From Streptomyces sp. AC555_RSS877 (GTDB lineage: Bacteria; Actinomycetota; Actinomycetes; Streptomycetales; Streptomycetaceae), in assembly GCF_019049245.1 (NCBI RefSeq), contig NZ_JAGMUK010000128.1:51052-98062 (forward strand): a stretch of 47,011 bases of DNA, in the 5' to 3' direction. Shown piece by piece: positions 33,243 through 41,080 of the stretch; the stretch's first letter is position 1; each line of letters begins with the position of its first letter. The translations under genes and the position numbers were made by a program. Below the pieces are notes generated by a model that was given only the letters and a program-made list of their open reading frames with translations, searched no databases and was not told where the DNA came from.

Positions 33243-33649
33243 GTCGGAGCAAGTCGAGGTGAGTCGATCTCGCTGAAGGCAAGCTATGCGCTCGGCCGGC
33301 CTCCCGAGCCACACGCTCCAACCGGCTTCGATGGTTCTTCTCGGCGACCTGATCCACCACCTGGTCCACGGCCTCAAGCCCCGCTGAGCCCGCCGGCCCC
33401 CGCCGGAAGCTGTGCACCGGCTGTGCCCCGGGTCAAGCCGCGGCCATCTCCCCGCCATCACGCGGCCATTGATCAGCAATCACCCAACCCCCTTCAGTAA
33501 GGCGGAAGTCAGGATTCCGCAGCCCATCTTGTTGTCACGTACTCAACAAGCAACAGTCGTCGGCGGGCCGCCGCCCGCCGCCGGGGACCACGTACCGGCG
33601 GCATCAGCACCCGCACTGCCCCTGTCAACCACTCTCAGGAGGCTGTACG
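33243..33649. other. Intergenic region with inverted repeats upstream of the sedolisin gene
   Basis: No intact gene. A 7-bp inverted repeat with 9-bp spacer (cttgttg-N9-caacaag) at 33528-33550 is AT-richer than its surroundings and could be an operator. An 8-bp hairpin (cggcgggc cgcc gcccgccg) at 33561-33580 lies in the likely leader. A minus-strand frame near 33290-33400 (GLEAVDQVVDQVAEKNHRSR) has some protein-like character and may be a relic, but it cannot be assigned. Confidence 0.5.
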
Positions 33650-34981
33650 TTGCGTACGACACCGCCCAACCCCCCCGCCGCGCGCCGCAGATGGACCCGC
33701 AGCGCATCCGCCGCCGTGGCCACCGCCGCGCTCGTGCTCGCCGGACTCGGCACCGCGGCCGCCCAGGCGAACGCCACCCCCGAAGCCACCACCGCCGCCA
33801 AGACCACCTCCTCCAAGGTCACCTGGTCGGCCACCCCCTGCGCCACGCCCAAGAAAAAGGGCGAACTGGCCTGTAACTCCCTGCGCGTCACCGGCGGCCT
33901 CACCGCCTTCCAGAAGCAGCAGGCGACAAAGGACGGCGTCACCCCGAAGGCCGCCGACGCCACCAGCCCCTCCGGCTACGGCCCCTCGAACCTCCAGTCC
34001 GCCTACGGCCTGACCTCCGCCGCCGCCTCCAAGGGTTCCGGCGAGACCATCGCGATCGTCGACGCCTACGACGACCCGAACGCCGAGGCCGACCTCGCGA
34101 AGTACCGCTCGTACTACGGCCTCACCTCCTGCACCACCGCCAACGGCTGCTTCAAGAAGGTCGGCCAGACCGGTTCCACGACCTCGCTGCCCGCCGCCGA
34201 CAGCGGCTGGGCCGAGGAGATCTCCCTCGACCTCGACATGGCCAGCGCCACCTGCCCGAACTGCAGCATCACGCTCGTCGAGGCGACCTCCGCCAGCATG
34301 GCCGACCTCGGCACCTCCGTGAACGAGGCCGTCAAGCTCGGCGCCAGGTTCGTCTCCAACAGCTACGGCGGCTCGGAGTCCTCGTCGGACACGTCGTACG
34401 ACTCCTCGTACTTCAACCACCCCGGAGTCGCCATCACCGTCAGCGCCGGCGACTCCGCCTACGGCGCCGAATACCCGGCCGCCTCCAAGTACGTCACCTC
34501 CGTCGGCGGCACCAAGCTCGCCACCTCCTCCACCACCCGCGGCTGGACCGAGAGCGTGTGGAAGACCAGCACCACCGAGGGCACCGGCTCCGGCTGCTCC
34601 AAGTACGACGCCAAGCCGAGCTGGCAGACCGACACCGGCTGCACCAAGCGCATGATCTCGGACGTGTCGGCCGTCGCCGACCCGGCGACCGGCGTTTCGG
34701 TCTACGACTCCTACGGCATCACCGCCGGCTGGTACACCTTCGGCGGCACCAGCGCCTCCTCGCCCATCATCGCGGGCGTCTACGCCCTCGCCGGCACGCC
34801 GTCCAGCAGCTCCTACCCGGCCCAGTTCCCGTACAAGGCCGCCGGCACCTCGGCGCTCAACGACGTGACCTCCGGCAACAACGGCAGCTGCTCCACGAGC
34901 TACTTCTGCACCGCCGGCTCCGGCTACGACGGACCGACCGGCTGGGGCACCCCGGAGGGCACCGGCGCCTTCACCGGCTGA
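33650..34981 (+). CDS. Secreted sedolisin-type serine-carboxyl peptidase (S53)
   Basis: 443 residues from TTG 33650, which has AGGAGG 8 nt upstream. A signal peptide (RRRW, then AAVATAALVLAGLGTAAAQA) and a short pro-region precede the catalytic domain. The S53 catalytic residues are visible: E190 and D194 (EISLD), oxyanion D268 (SAGDSAYG) and S368 (GGTSASSP). The C-terminal calcium-binding pattern is LNDVTSGNNG, then GYDGPTGWGTP. S53 enzymes are active at acidic pH outside the cell. A terminator follows at 35040. Confidence 0.94.
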   Translation: MRTTPPNPPAARRRWTRSASAAVATAALVLAGLGTAAAQANATPEATTAAKTTSSKVTWSATPCATPKKKGELACNSLRVTGGLTAFQKQQATKDGVTPKAADATSPSGYGPSNLQSAYGLTSAAASKGSGETIAIVDAYDDPNAEADLAKYRSYYGLTSCTTANGCFKKVGQTGSTTSLPAADSGWAEEISLDLDMASATCPNCSITLVEATSASMADLGTSVNEAVKLGARFVSNSYGGSESSSDTSYDSSYFNHPGVAITVSAGDSAYGAEYPAASKYVTSVGGTKLATSSTTRGWTESVWKTSTTEGTGSGCSKYDAKPSWQTDTGCTKRMISDVSAVADPATGVSVYDSYGITAGWYTFGGTSASSPIIAGVYALAGTPSSSSYPAQFPYKAAGTSALNDVTSGNNGSCSTSYFCTAGSGYDGPTGWGTPEGTGAFTG

Positions 34982-35039
34982 CTCACCGTCATCAGATCGC
35001 GCCGGACCGGGCCGTGGGGGCCCACCGGCGGCATGGGGA

Positions 35040-35074
35040 CGAACGGGCCGCGGCATCCCGCCGCGGCCCGTTCG
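35040..35074 (+). terminator. Hairpin terminator after the sedolisin gene
   Basis: A perfect 14-bp stem (cgaacgggccgcgg and its complement) with a 7-nt loop. Confidence 0.88.
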
Positions 35075-35412
35075 CCATGAGAACATTCTTCCCGACCACT
35101 CACCCGACTGGCCGTCACCCACCGCGTCCGGTCGCGAATAGGGGTCAACGACGGAACCACACGACAGGTTCCGCTCAGGCCTCATTGCCCGGCGTGACCT
35201 GCCGTGATACACAGAGTGACGATACGATTCCTCGTATACCGTCCCGCACCCGTCCGAGGGACCGTCGCGGGCCGGTGACAAGGTATTCGTATGAAAACCG
35301 CCAACCGATGACGCCAAGTCGACATACGACAGCGACATTGTCGGCGAGAATGATGCCTGACCTCTGCGTCCGTGCAGGGGACGCAGACTACCCACCAGGG
35401 GCGGTGACTTAC
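35075..35412. other. Likely promoter region of the T4SS-like cluster
   Basis: No gene of its own is supported, although an ATG at 35350 is in frame with the next gene. The region is less GC-rich than its surroundings. A small palindrome atacga-ttcc-tcgtat lies at 35222-35237. Promoter elements cannot be fixed from sequence alone. Confidence 0.5.
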
Positions 35413-35721
35413 ATGCTCTTTGCGGCCGACGAGGGAGACATCAACACCATCATCGGGGGGATCGCTCCGGACTGGGGCCCCTTCGGCAGCCTGGGCAACG
35501 AGGCGAAGGTGATGATCGAGGTCGTGATGGCGGTGGCCATCCTGCTCTGCCTCGGAATCGCCATCTGGGGCGCGGCCAAACAGCGCATCGGCGCCACCGC
35601 CCTGCGGGACACCTTCAGCGCGGAACAGGGCAAAGGCCTCATCATCGCGGGCCTCACCGGAGTCTTCATCATCGGCTCCCTCGGCACGCTCTTCACCATC
35701 GTGTACGGCATGGCCGTGTAG
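35413..35721 (+). CDS. Small two-helix membrane protein, pilin-like (VirB2/TrbC-like position)
   Basis: 102 residues from ATG 35413. A short acidic N terminus (MLFAADEGDINTIIGGIAPD) precedes helix 1 (VMIEVVMAVAILLCLGIAIW), a basic cytoplasmic loop (GAAKQRIG) and helix 2 (LIIAGLTGVFIIGSLGTLFT). Size, two helices and first position in the cluster match VirB2/TrbC-type pilins of type IV systems, but no family motif proves it. Alternative in-frame starts lie at 35404 and 35350. Confidence 0.75.
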   Translation: MLFAADEGDINTIIGGIAPDWGPFGSLGNEAKVMIEVVMAVAILLCLGIAIWGAAKQRIGATALRDTFSAEQGKGLIIAGLTGVFIIGSLGTLFTIVYGMAV

Positions 35722-35754
35722 GCACGGCGTCCGGTCGACGCACCTCCACTCCGG

Positions 35755-35768
35755 CCGGGCGCGCCCGG
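35755..35768. repeat. 14-bp GC palindrome between pilin-like and VirB8-like genes
   Basis: ccgggcgcgcccgg is fully self-complementary and lies 34 bp after the stop of the pilin-like gene. It may form a hairpin that limits readthrough or stabilises the upstream message. Confidence 0.5.
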
Positions 35769-35918
35769 TTTCCCCCTACCCCACCCGTCCGTCGTGCCCA
35801 CCGGCTGAGGTTGCGTTTCCCTGATGTCGAGTCACCACACCGCGCCCGCGCGGGAACCAGCACGGCTACCGTCGTACTCCTACGTGTTTCCGCACGACGT
35901 CGAGGGGGCGTACGCGGC

Positions 35919-36758
35919 ATGACTCTCGGGGACGACCACGAGGCGGGTGCCTCCGGCGGCTACGGCGGTACCGGCCAGACCCGCACCACCCGCCTGCCCG
36001 ACCGCGACCACGACGTCTACGGCGGCGCGCGAAGAGGCGGCCGCTCCTCCTCCCGGAGCCTGGTCACGGTCGTCGGCGTCATCGTCCTCCTCATCGCAGC
36101 GATCGCCTTCGCGAACCGCGGAGGAGACAATTCCGCATCCACGGACGACGCGGCCTCCCAGCCGGAGGCCGCGTCGACGGCGGCGAGCGGAAGCCGTCCG
36201 GTGACCAAGAAGGCGGGCGGGATTCCGACGGGCTTCGCACACGACGAGCAGGGTGCGCAGAGTGCGGCGACGAATTACGCGGTGGCCCTGGGCTCGACAG
36301 GCATGTTCAACAAGGCCACGCGGCACTCCATCGTGGACGGCATCTACACACCCACCGCGGCTGCGAAGCTGCAGAGCGCCATGGATCAGGCGTATTCGGC
36401 TGACTTCCTCAGCAAGATGGGCCTCGACGTGAACGGCAGCGCCCCCAAGGGAAGCACGTTCGTATCCCGCACGGTTCCGGTGGGCGCCAAGGTCGAGCAG
36501 TTCAGCGACACCAAGGCCAAGGTGGCGGTCTGGTACATGGGCCTCATCGGCATGTCCGGCCAAGGTTCCACCGACCCGGTCAGCTCGACGTGGAAGACCT
36601 GGACCTTCGACCTGCAATGGGCCGACGGGGACTGGAAGATCAACGCGGACACCCAGACGGACGGACCCGCGCCGGTCCCAGGAGACGACAGGGCCGCCAG
36701 CTCGGACGAAATCAGCAAGGCCATCGAGGAGTACGGAGGGTTCACGTATGCCCGGTAA
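35919..36758 (+). CDS. Bitopic membrane protein, VirB8/TcpC-like
   Basis: 279 residues from ATG 35919 (GAGGGGG 10 nt upstream). A cytoplasmic tail of about 43 residues, rich in Gly and Arg, is followed by one helix (SLVTVVGVIVLLIAAIAFA), a disordered acidic linker and an exported domain of about 190 residues. The AATNYAVALGS start and WTFDLQWADGDWKINAD end of the domain suggest an NTF2-like fold, as in VirB8 and TcpC. Such proteins are scaffold parts of type IV channels. It overlaps the next gene by 11 bp. Confidence 0.75.
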   Translation: MTLGDDHEAGASGGYGGTGQTRTTRLPDRDHDVYGGARRGGRSSSRSLVTVVGVIVLLIAAIAFANRGGDNSASTDDAASQPEAASTAASGSRPVTKKAGGIPTGFAHDEQGAQSAATNYAVALGSTGMFNKATRHSIVDGIYTPTAAAKLQSAMDQAYSADFLSKMGLDVNGSAPKGSTFVSRTVPVGAKVEQFSDTKAKVAVWYMGLIGMSGQGSTDPVSSTWKTWTFDLQWADGDWKINADTQTDGPAPVPGDDRAASSDEISKAIEEYGGFTYAR

Positions 36759-38076
36759 CCCGAGTCGCGTACTCAAGCTCACCGGCCTGCTGGCCGCCGT
36801 ACAGACAACCGTCGTCCTGCTGGCCACCCGCGCCGTCGCGGCACCTACGCCTACGCCTACGACGAGCGACAACCCCTGCGACCTCCTGATCGGCCCCGCC
36901 AAGAAGTACTGCGAAAACGGCAAGGGCACCGACCGTTCCGGCGGCACCTCCACCCTCGACCCCACCAGCACCCTCGACCCCCTCTCCTCCCTCGCCAAAG
37001 GCTGCGCCGACGCCGCCGCCTGGACCGTCGACAAGCTCAGCGAAGCCGTGAAAGAGACCGCGAACGTCGACTTCACGAACGCGAAGTTCCTCCAGCAGTA
37101 CGCCGTCGTCTTCGCCGCGTCGACGATCCTCACGCTTCTGCTGTGGCTGCTGGCCGTGGCCAAGCGAGCCGTCAGGGGCGTGCCCGTCACGACCGCCATC
37201 TCCGAGGCGATCGGGTTCCTCTGGCTGACCGTCCTGGCGTCCGCCTTCACGCCCCTGATCCTCTACACGGTCGTATCGGCGACGGACGGCGTCTCAGAGG
37301 TCCTCGCGAAGACCACCGGCGATCAGACCGACACCTTCTTCGGCACGTTCTCCGGCGCCCTCAGCAAGGGCGAGGACATCGGCGGCGGCCCCATCATGCT
37401 GATCGTCGTGTCGCTGGTCAGCATCCTGGCCGCCGGCGTGCTGTGGCTGGAGCTGGTCATCAGGGCCGCGCTCCTCTACGTCGGCGCCCTCCTCGGCACC
37501 GTCGTCTACGCCGGCCTGGTCGACAAGAACCTGTGGGGCCACGTCCGCCGCTGGGCGGGCATCATGATCGCCGTCATCCTCGTCAAACCGGTCATCGTCA
37601 TCGTGCTCGGTCTGGCCGGCGCGCTCTCCGCGGAGGACGGCCCCGACGCCTTCTCCGCCGTCGTCTCCGGCCTCGCCATCATCCTGCTCGCGATCTTCGC
37701 CAGCGCGATGATCTACCGTTTCGTCCCCGGCTTCGGCGACGAGATCGCGAACTCCCGCAGCAACCGCATCATGCAGGGCGCGGAGGGCAAGGCGGCGGCC
37801 GCCATCAGCTCTCCCGCCACCCTCGTCGCCCAGGGCATCAAAACGCACAGCGCCCGCGCCGACAACGGCGGCGGCGGGGGCAACTCCGGCGGTGCCCGCC
37901 CGAGCAACCCCGTATCCGGCGGGGTCGCCGCGCACAGCACCCGCACACCGAACGGAGGCGGCGGATCTGTCCCCTCCGCCGCACCCGCTCCCCGCGCCGG
38001 CAGCCCGGTGAACACCCCGCACGCCAGCAACACACGCAACAGCAGTACCAACCGCACGGGAGGTGAAGGGCGTTGA
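36748..38076 (+). CDS. Polytopic membrane protein, VirB6/TrbL-like channel component
   Basis: 442 residues. It has a signal-like N terminus and an exported stretch (DNPCDLLIGPAKKYC). About six membrane helices follow between residues 110 and 330, and a Gly/Ser/Pro/Asn-rich tail of about 100 residues is probably disordered. The arrangement fits VirB6/TrbL proteins that form the inner-membrane channel of type IV systems. It overlaps its neighbours on both sides, so it is part of a tightly packed operon. Confidence 0.78.
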   Translation: MPGNPSRVLKLTGLLAAVQTTVVLLATRAVAAPTPTPTTSDNPCDLLIGPAKKYCENGKGTDRSGGTSTLDPTSTLDPLSSLAKGCADAAAWTVDKLSEAVKETANVDFTNAKFLQQYAVVFAASTILTLLLWLLAVAKRAVRGVPVTTAISEAIGFLWLTVLASAFTPLILYTVVSATDGVSEVLAKTTGDQTDTFFGTFSGALSKGEDIGGGPIMLIVVSLVSILAAGVLWLELVIRAALLYVGALLGTVVYAGLVDKNLWGHVRRWAGIMIAVILVKPVIVIVLGLAGALSAEDGPDAFSAVVSGLAIILLAIFASAMIYRFVPGFGDEIANSRSNRIMQGAEGKAAAAISSPATLVAQGIKTHSARADNGGGGGNSGGARPSNPVSGGVAAHSTRTPNGGGGSVPSAAPAPRAGSPVNTPHASNTRNSSTNRTGGEGR

Positions 38077-39632
38077 CGACCGAGTCCCACGTGTCCCATC
38101 CGGTCACGCCCCGCCGTACATATCTGATCGGCCGCGCCCGGCCGAACGCGATCGTCGGCAGGAATCGTGAGACCGGCGAGATCGCGCTCATCATCGGCGG
38201 CGCGTTCCTCGGCATGATGTGCGGTCTCCTCGTCCCGGTACTGACCCTGCGCATCGTGCTGCTGATGGGCTTCCCCATGCTCGCGCTGGCGGCGGTCTAC
38301 GTGCCGTACAAGCGCCGCACCTTCTACAAGTGGTTCGAGATCAACCGCAGCTACAAGCGCACCCTCAAGCAGGGCACCACCTACCGCTCCGGCGTGATGG
38401 AGGCCGGCACCCACCTCGACGGCCGTGAGGTGGAGATCGGCGCGCCGCCCGGCATCGGCCGCATCAACTGGCTGGCCGCCCCGTTCGGCCCCGACGAGAT
38501 CGCCGTACTGCTGCACGCGGACCGCCGCACGGTCACCGCCGCGATCGAGATCGAGGGGCCCGGCGTCGGCCTGCGCGACTCCGAGGACCAGGAATCCCTC
38601 GTCGACCGCTTCGGCACCCTCCTCAAGCACGTGGCCAACGGCGACGGCTTCGTCACGCGGCTCCAGATGCTCGCCCGCACCCTGCCCGCCGACCCGGACG
38701 CCCACGCCAAGGACGTCGCCATGCGCGGCGACGAGAAGTCGCTGGGCTGGCTGCAGCAGTCGTACGACCAACTGCAGTCCATGGTGTCCACGAGCAGCGA
38801 GCAGCACCGCGCCTACATGGTCGCCTGCATGCACTACACCCGCGAACTCGCCGCCGAGGCCCAGGCCATGGCCCGCGCCGCACGCCCGCACGGCGGCCGC
38901 AAGCTGGACCGGGACGCGGGCCTCGCGGTCGTCATGGCCCGCGAGCTGACCGACATCTGCTCGCGCCTCCAGGAGGCCGACATCCGGGTCCGGCAGCCGC
39001 TGGGCCAGGGCCGCCTCGCCTCGCTCATCCACTCCATGTACGACCCCGACCACCCGATCGACCACATCCAGGCGATGACCCAGCGCAACGCCTGGCCGGC
39101 CGAACTGGACGCCATGGATCCCAACTTCCTCCAGGCGAAGACCCGGGAGTCCTCGACCCGCGCCCCCTGGTGCCACGCCACGGCGTGGGTGAAGGAGTGG
39201 CCGATGACCCCGGTCGGCGTCAACTTCCTCGCGCCGCTCCTCGTCCACACCCCGGACGTCATCCGAACGGTCGCCGTGACGATGGATCTCGAGCCGACCG
39301 AGGTAGCCATTGAACGCATGCTGACCGAGAAGACCAACGACGAGGCCGAGGCCTCCCGCGCCGCCAAGATGAACCGCACCGTCGACCCGCGCGACATCGC
39401 CGCCCACAACCGCCTCGACCAGCGGGGAGAAGACCTCGCGAGCGGCGCGGCCGGCGTCAACCTGGTCGGCTACATCACCGTCTCCTCCCGCACTCCCGAG
39501 GCCCTGGCCCGCGACAAGCGGACCATCCGGGCCTCGGCCGGAAAGTCGTACCTGAAGCTGGAGTGGTGCGATCGCGAGCACCATCGCGCCTTCGTGAACA
39601 CCCTTCCGTTCGCCACCGGCATTCGAAGGTAG
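38073..39632 (+). CDS. PrgI-like / SCO6880-family T4SS component (VirB4 N-terminal-like)
   Basis: 519 residues from TTG 38073 (TTGA overlap; GGGAGG upstream). Residues 30-80 hold two close membrane helices (EIALIIGGAFLGMMCGLLVP, then VLLMGFPMLALAAVYVPY), the PrgI-like pair. The remaining 440 residues are soluble and resemble the N-terminal non-ATPase half of VirB4/TraE proteins, with no P-loop. The ATPase half is the next gene. In actinobacterial T4SS-like loci this protein usually precedes a separate VirB4 ATPase. Confidence 0.85.
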   Translation: MTTESHVSHPVTPRRTYLIGRARPNAIVGRNRETGEIALIIGGAFLGMMCGLLVPVLTLRIVLLMGFPMLALAAVYVPYKRRTFYKWFEINRSYKRTLKQGTTYRSGVMEAGTHLDGREVEIGAPPGIGRINWLAAPFGPDEIAVLLHADRRTVTAAIEIEGPGVGLRDSEDQESLVDRFGTLLKHVANGDGFVTRLQMLARTLPADPDAHAKDVAMRGDEKSLGWLQQSYDQLQSMVSTSSEQHRAYMVACMHYTRELAAEAQAMARAARPHGGRKLDRDAGLAVVMARELTDICSRLQEADIRVRQPLGQGRLASLIHSMYDPDHPIDHIQAMTQRNAWPAELDAMDPNFLQAKTRESSTRAPWCHATAWVKEWPMTPVGVNFLAPLLVHTPDVIRTVAVTMDLEPTEVAIERMLTEKTNDEAEASRAAKMNRTVDPRDIAAHNRLDQRGEDLASGAAGVNLVGYITVSSRTPEALARDKRTIRASAGKSYLKLEWCDREHHRAFVNTLPFATGIRR

Positions 39633-39644
39633 AGGGGCAGCCGC

Positions 39645-41060
39645 ATGCGGGATCCGATGACCATCCTCACCGACGCCTTCACGTCCTTCCTCTTCGGCAA
39701 GGTCGAGACGACCCGCCTGCCGGTACGCACCTCCACGGGCCAGGCCCAGGCGGTCTACCTCCCGACCGCCGCCCCGGGCCTCGGCGACTCGGGCGTCATC
39801 ATCGGCCGCGAGGTCTACTCCGGGAAGGGGTACATCTACGACCCCTTCCAGCTGTACGGCCAGCAGCTCCCGGCCCCGCACTGGCTGGTCCTGGGAGAGT
39901 CCGGCAACGGCAAGTCGGCGCTGGAGAAGACGTACGTCCTGCGCCAGCTGCGCTTCCGCGACCGCCAGGTCGTCGTCCTCGACGCCCAGGGCGAGGACGG
40001 AGTGGGCGAATGGAACCTCATCGCGCAGGAGCTGGGGATAACTCCCATCCGGCTGGACCCGATGGCGGCTCTGGACATGGGGATCCGGCTCAACCCGCTC
40101 GACCCGGCGATCACGACGACCGGGCAGCTCGCCCTGCTCAGGACCATCATCGAGGTCGCACTGGGCCACGGCCTCGACGAGCGCTCCGGCTTCGCGCTCA
40201 AGGTCGCCCACGCCTACGTCAACGAGACGATCGTCGAACGCCAGCCGGTGCTGACGGACATCGTCGAGCAGCTGCGGCACCCGGAGCCGGAGTCCGCCGA
40301 GGCGATGAACGTCGACATAGACGACGTACGGGCGTGGGGCCTGGACGTGGCGCTGGTCCTGGACCGCCTGGTCGACGGTGACCTGCGGGGCATGTTCGAC
40401 GGCCCCACGACGGTCGGCATCGACCTGGACGCCCCGCTGATCGTCTTCGACCTGTCCCACATCGACCGCAACTCCATCGCCATGCCCATCCTCATGGCGA
40501 TCGTCGGCGTGTGGCTGGAGCACACCTGGATCCGCCCCGACCGGAAGAAGCGCATCTTCCTGGTCGAGGAGGCCTGGCACATCATCAACAGCCCGTTCGT
40601 GGCCCAGCTCTTCCAGCGGCTGCTGAAGTTCGGCCGCCGACTGGGCCTGTCGTTCGTGGCGGTGGTGCACCACCTCAGCGACGTGGTGGACGGGGCGGCG
40701 GCGAAGGAGGCCGCGGCCATCCTCAAGATGGCCTCGACCCGGACGATCTACGCCCAGAAGGCCGACGAGGCCAGGGCGACGGGCCGGGTGCTGGGCCTGC
40801 CCCGCTGGGCGGTGGAGATCATCCCGTCGCTCACTCCCGGCATCGCCGTCTGGGACGTCAACGGCAACGTCCAGGTCGTCAAACACCTGATCACCGAGAC
40901 CGAACGCCCCCTGGTCTTCACCGACCGGGCCATGACCGAGTCGTCCGTCGACCACCAGCTCGCGGACGACGCCCTGCGCGCCGCCGAACTGGAGGCCGAG
41001 GAACGCGCGGCGGCCTTCGTCGAACAGCACCTCGGCGACTCCGAGTCGACGGTGGCGTAG
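39645..41060 (+). CDS. VirB4-type ATPase of the T4SS-like system
   Basis: 471 residues. Walker A is GESGNGKSAL with K90, Walker B is RIFLVEEAW with E308/E309. FGRRLGLSFVAVVHHLSDV and the DLSHIDRN segment match the VirB4/HerA core. It should power assembly or substrate transport at the membrane. It starts 12 bp after the PrgI-like gene, so the two together form a split VirB4. Intact catalytic residues suggest a working machine. Confidence 0.92.
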   Translation: MRDPMTILTDAFTSFLFGKVETTRLPVRTSTGQAQAVYLPTAAPGLGDSGVIIGREVYSGKGYIYDPFQLYGQQLPAPHWLVLGESGNGKSALEKTYVLRQLRFRDRQVVVLDAQGEDGVGEWNLIAQELGITPIRLDPMAALDMGIRLNPLDPAITTTGQLALLRTIIEVALGHGLDERSGFALKVAHAYVNETIVERQPVLTDIVEQLRHPEPESAEAMNVDIDDVRAWGLDVALVLDRLVDGDLRGMFDGPTTVGIDLDAPLIVFDLSHIDRNSIAMPILMAIVGVWLEHTWIRPDRKKRIFLVEEAWHIINSPFVAQLFQRLLKFGRRLGLSFVAVVHHLSDVVDGAAAKEAAAILKMASTRTIYAQKADEARATGRVLGLPRWAVEIIPSLTPGIAVWDVNGNVQVVKHLITETERPLVFTDRAMTESSVDHQLADDALRAAELEAEERAAAFVEQHLGDSESTVA

Positions 41061-41080
41061 GAAGAGCGGGGGGAAGAGCC

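Noticed and set aside
33290..33417. Minus-strand frame with GLEAVDQVVDQVAEKNHRSR
   Set aside because: Protein-like segment without a start, a clear end or a family. Noted under the intergenic entry as a possible relic only.
35222..35237. Palindrome atacga-ttcc-tcgtat as a defined operator
   Set aside because: 6-bp arms are too short to exclude chance. Left as a note in the promoter region.
37713..41030. Very long minus-strand open frame (about 1100 codons) over the T4SS-like cluster
   Set aside because: It mirrors well-supported plus-strand genes with P-loop and membrane segments. Its composition (Arg, Asp, His, Gly) is that of an antisense shadow.
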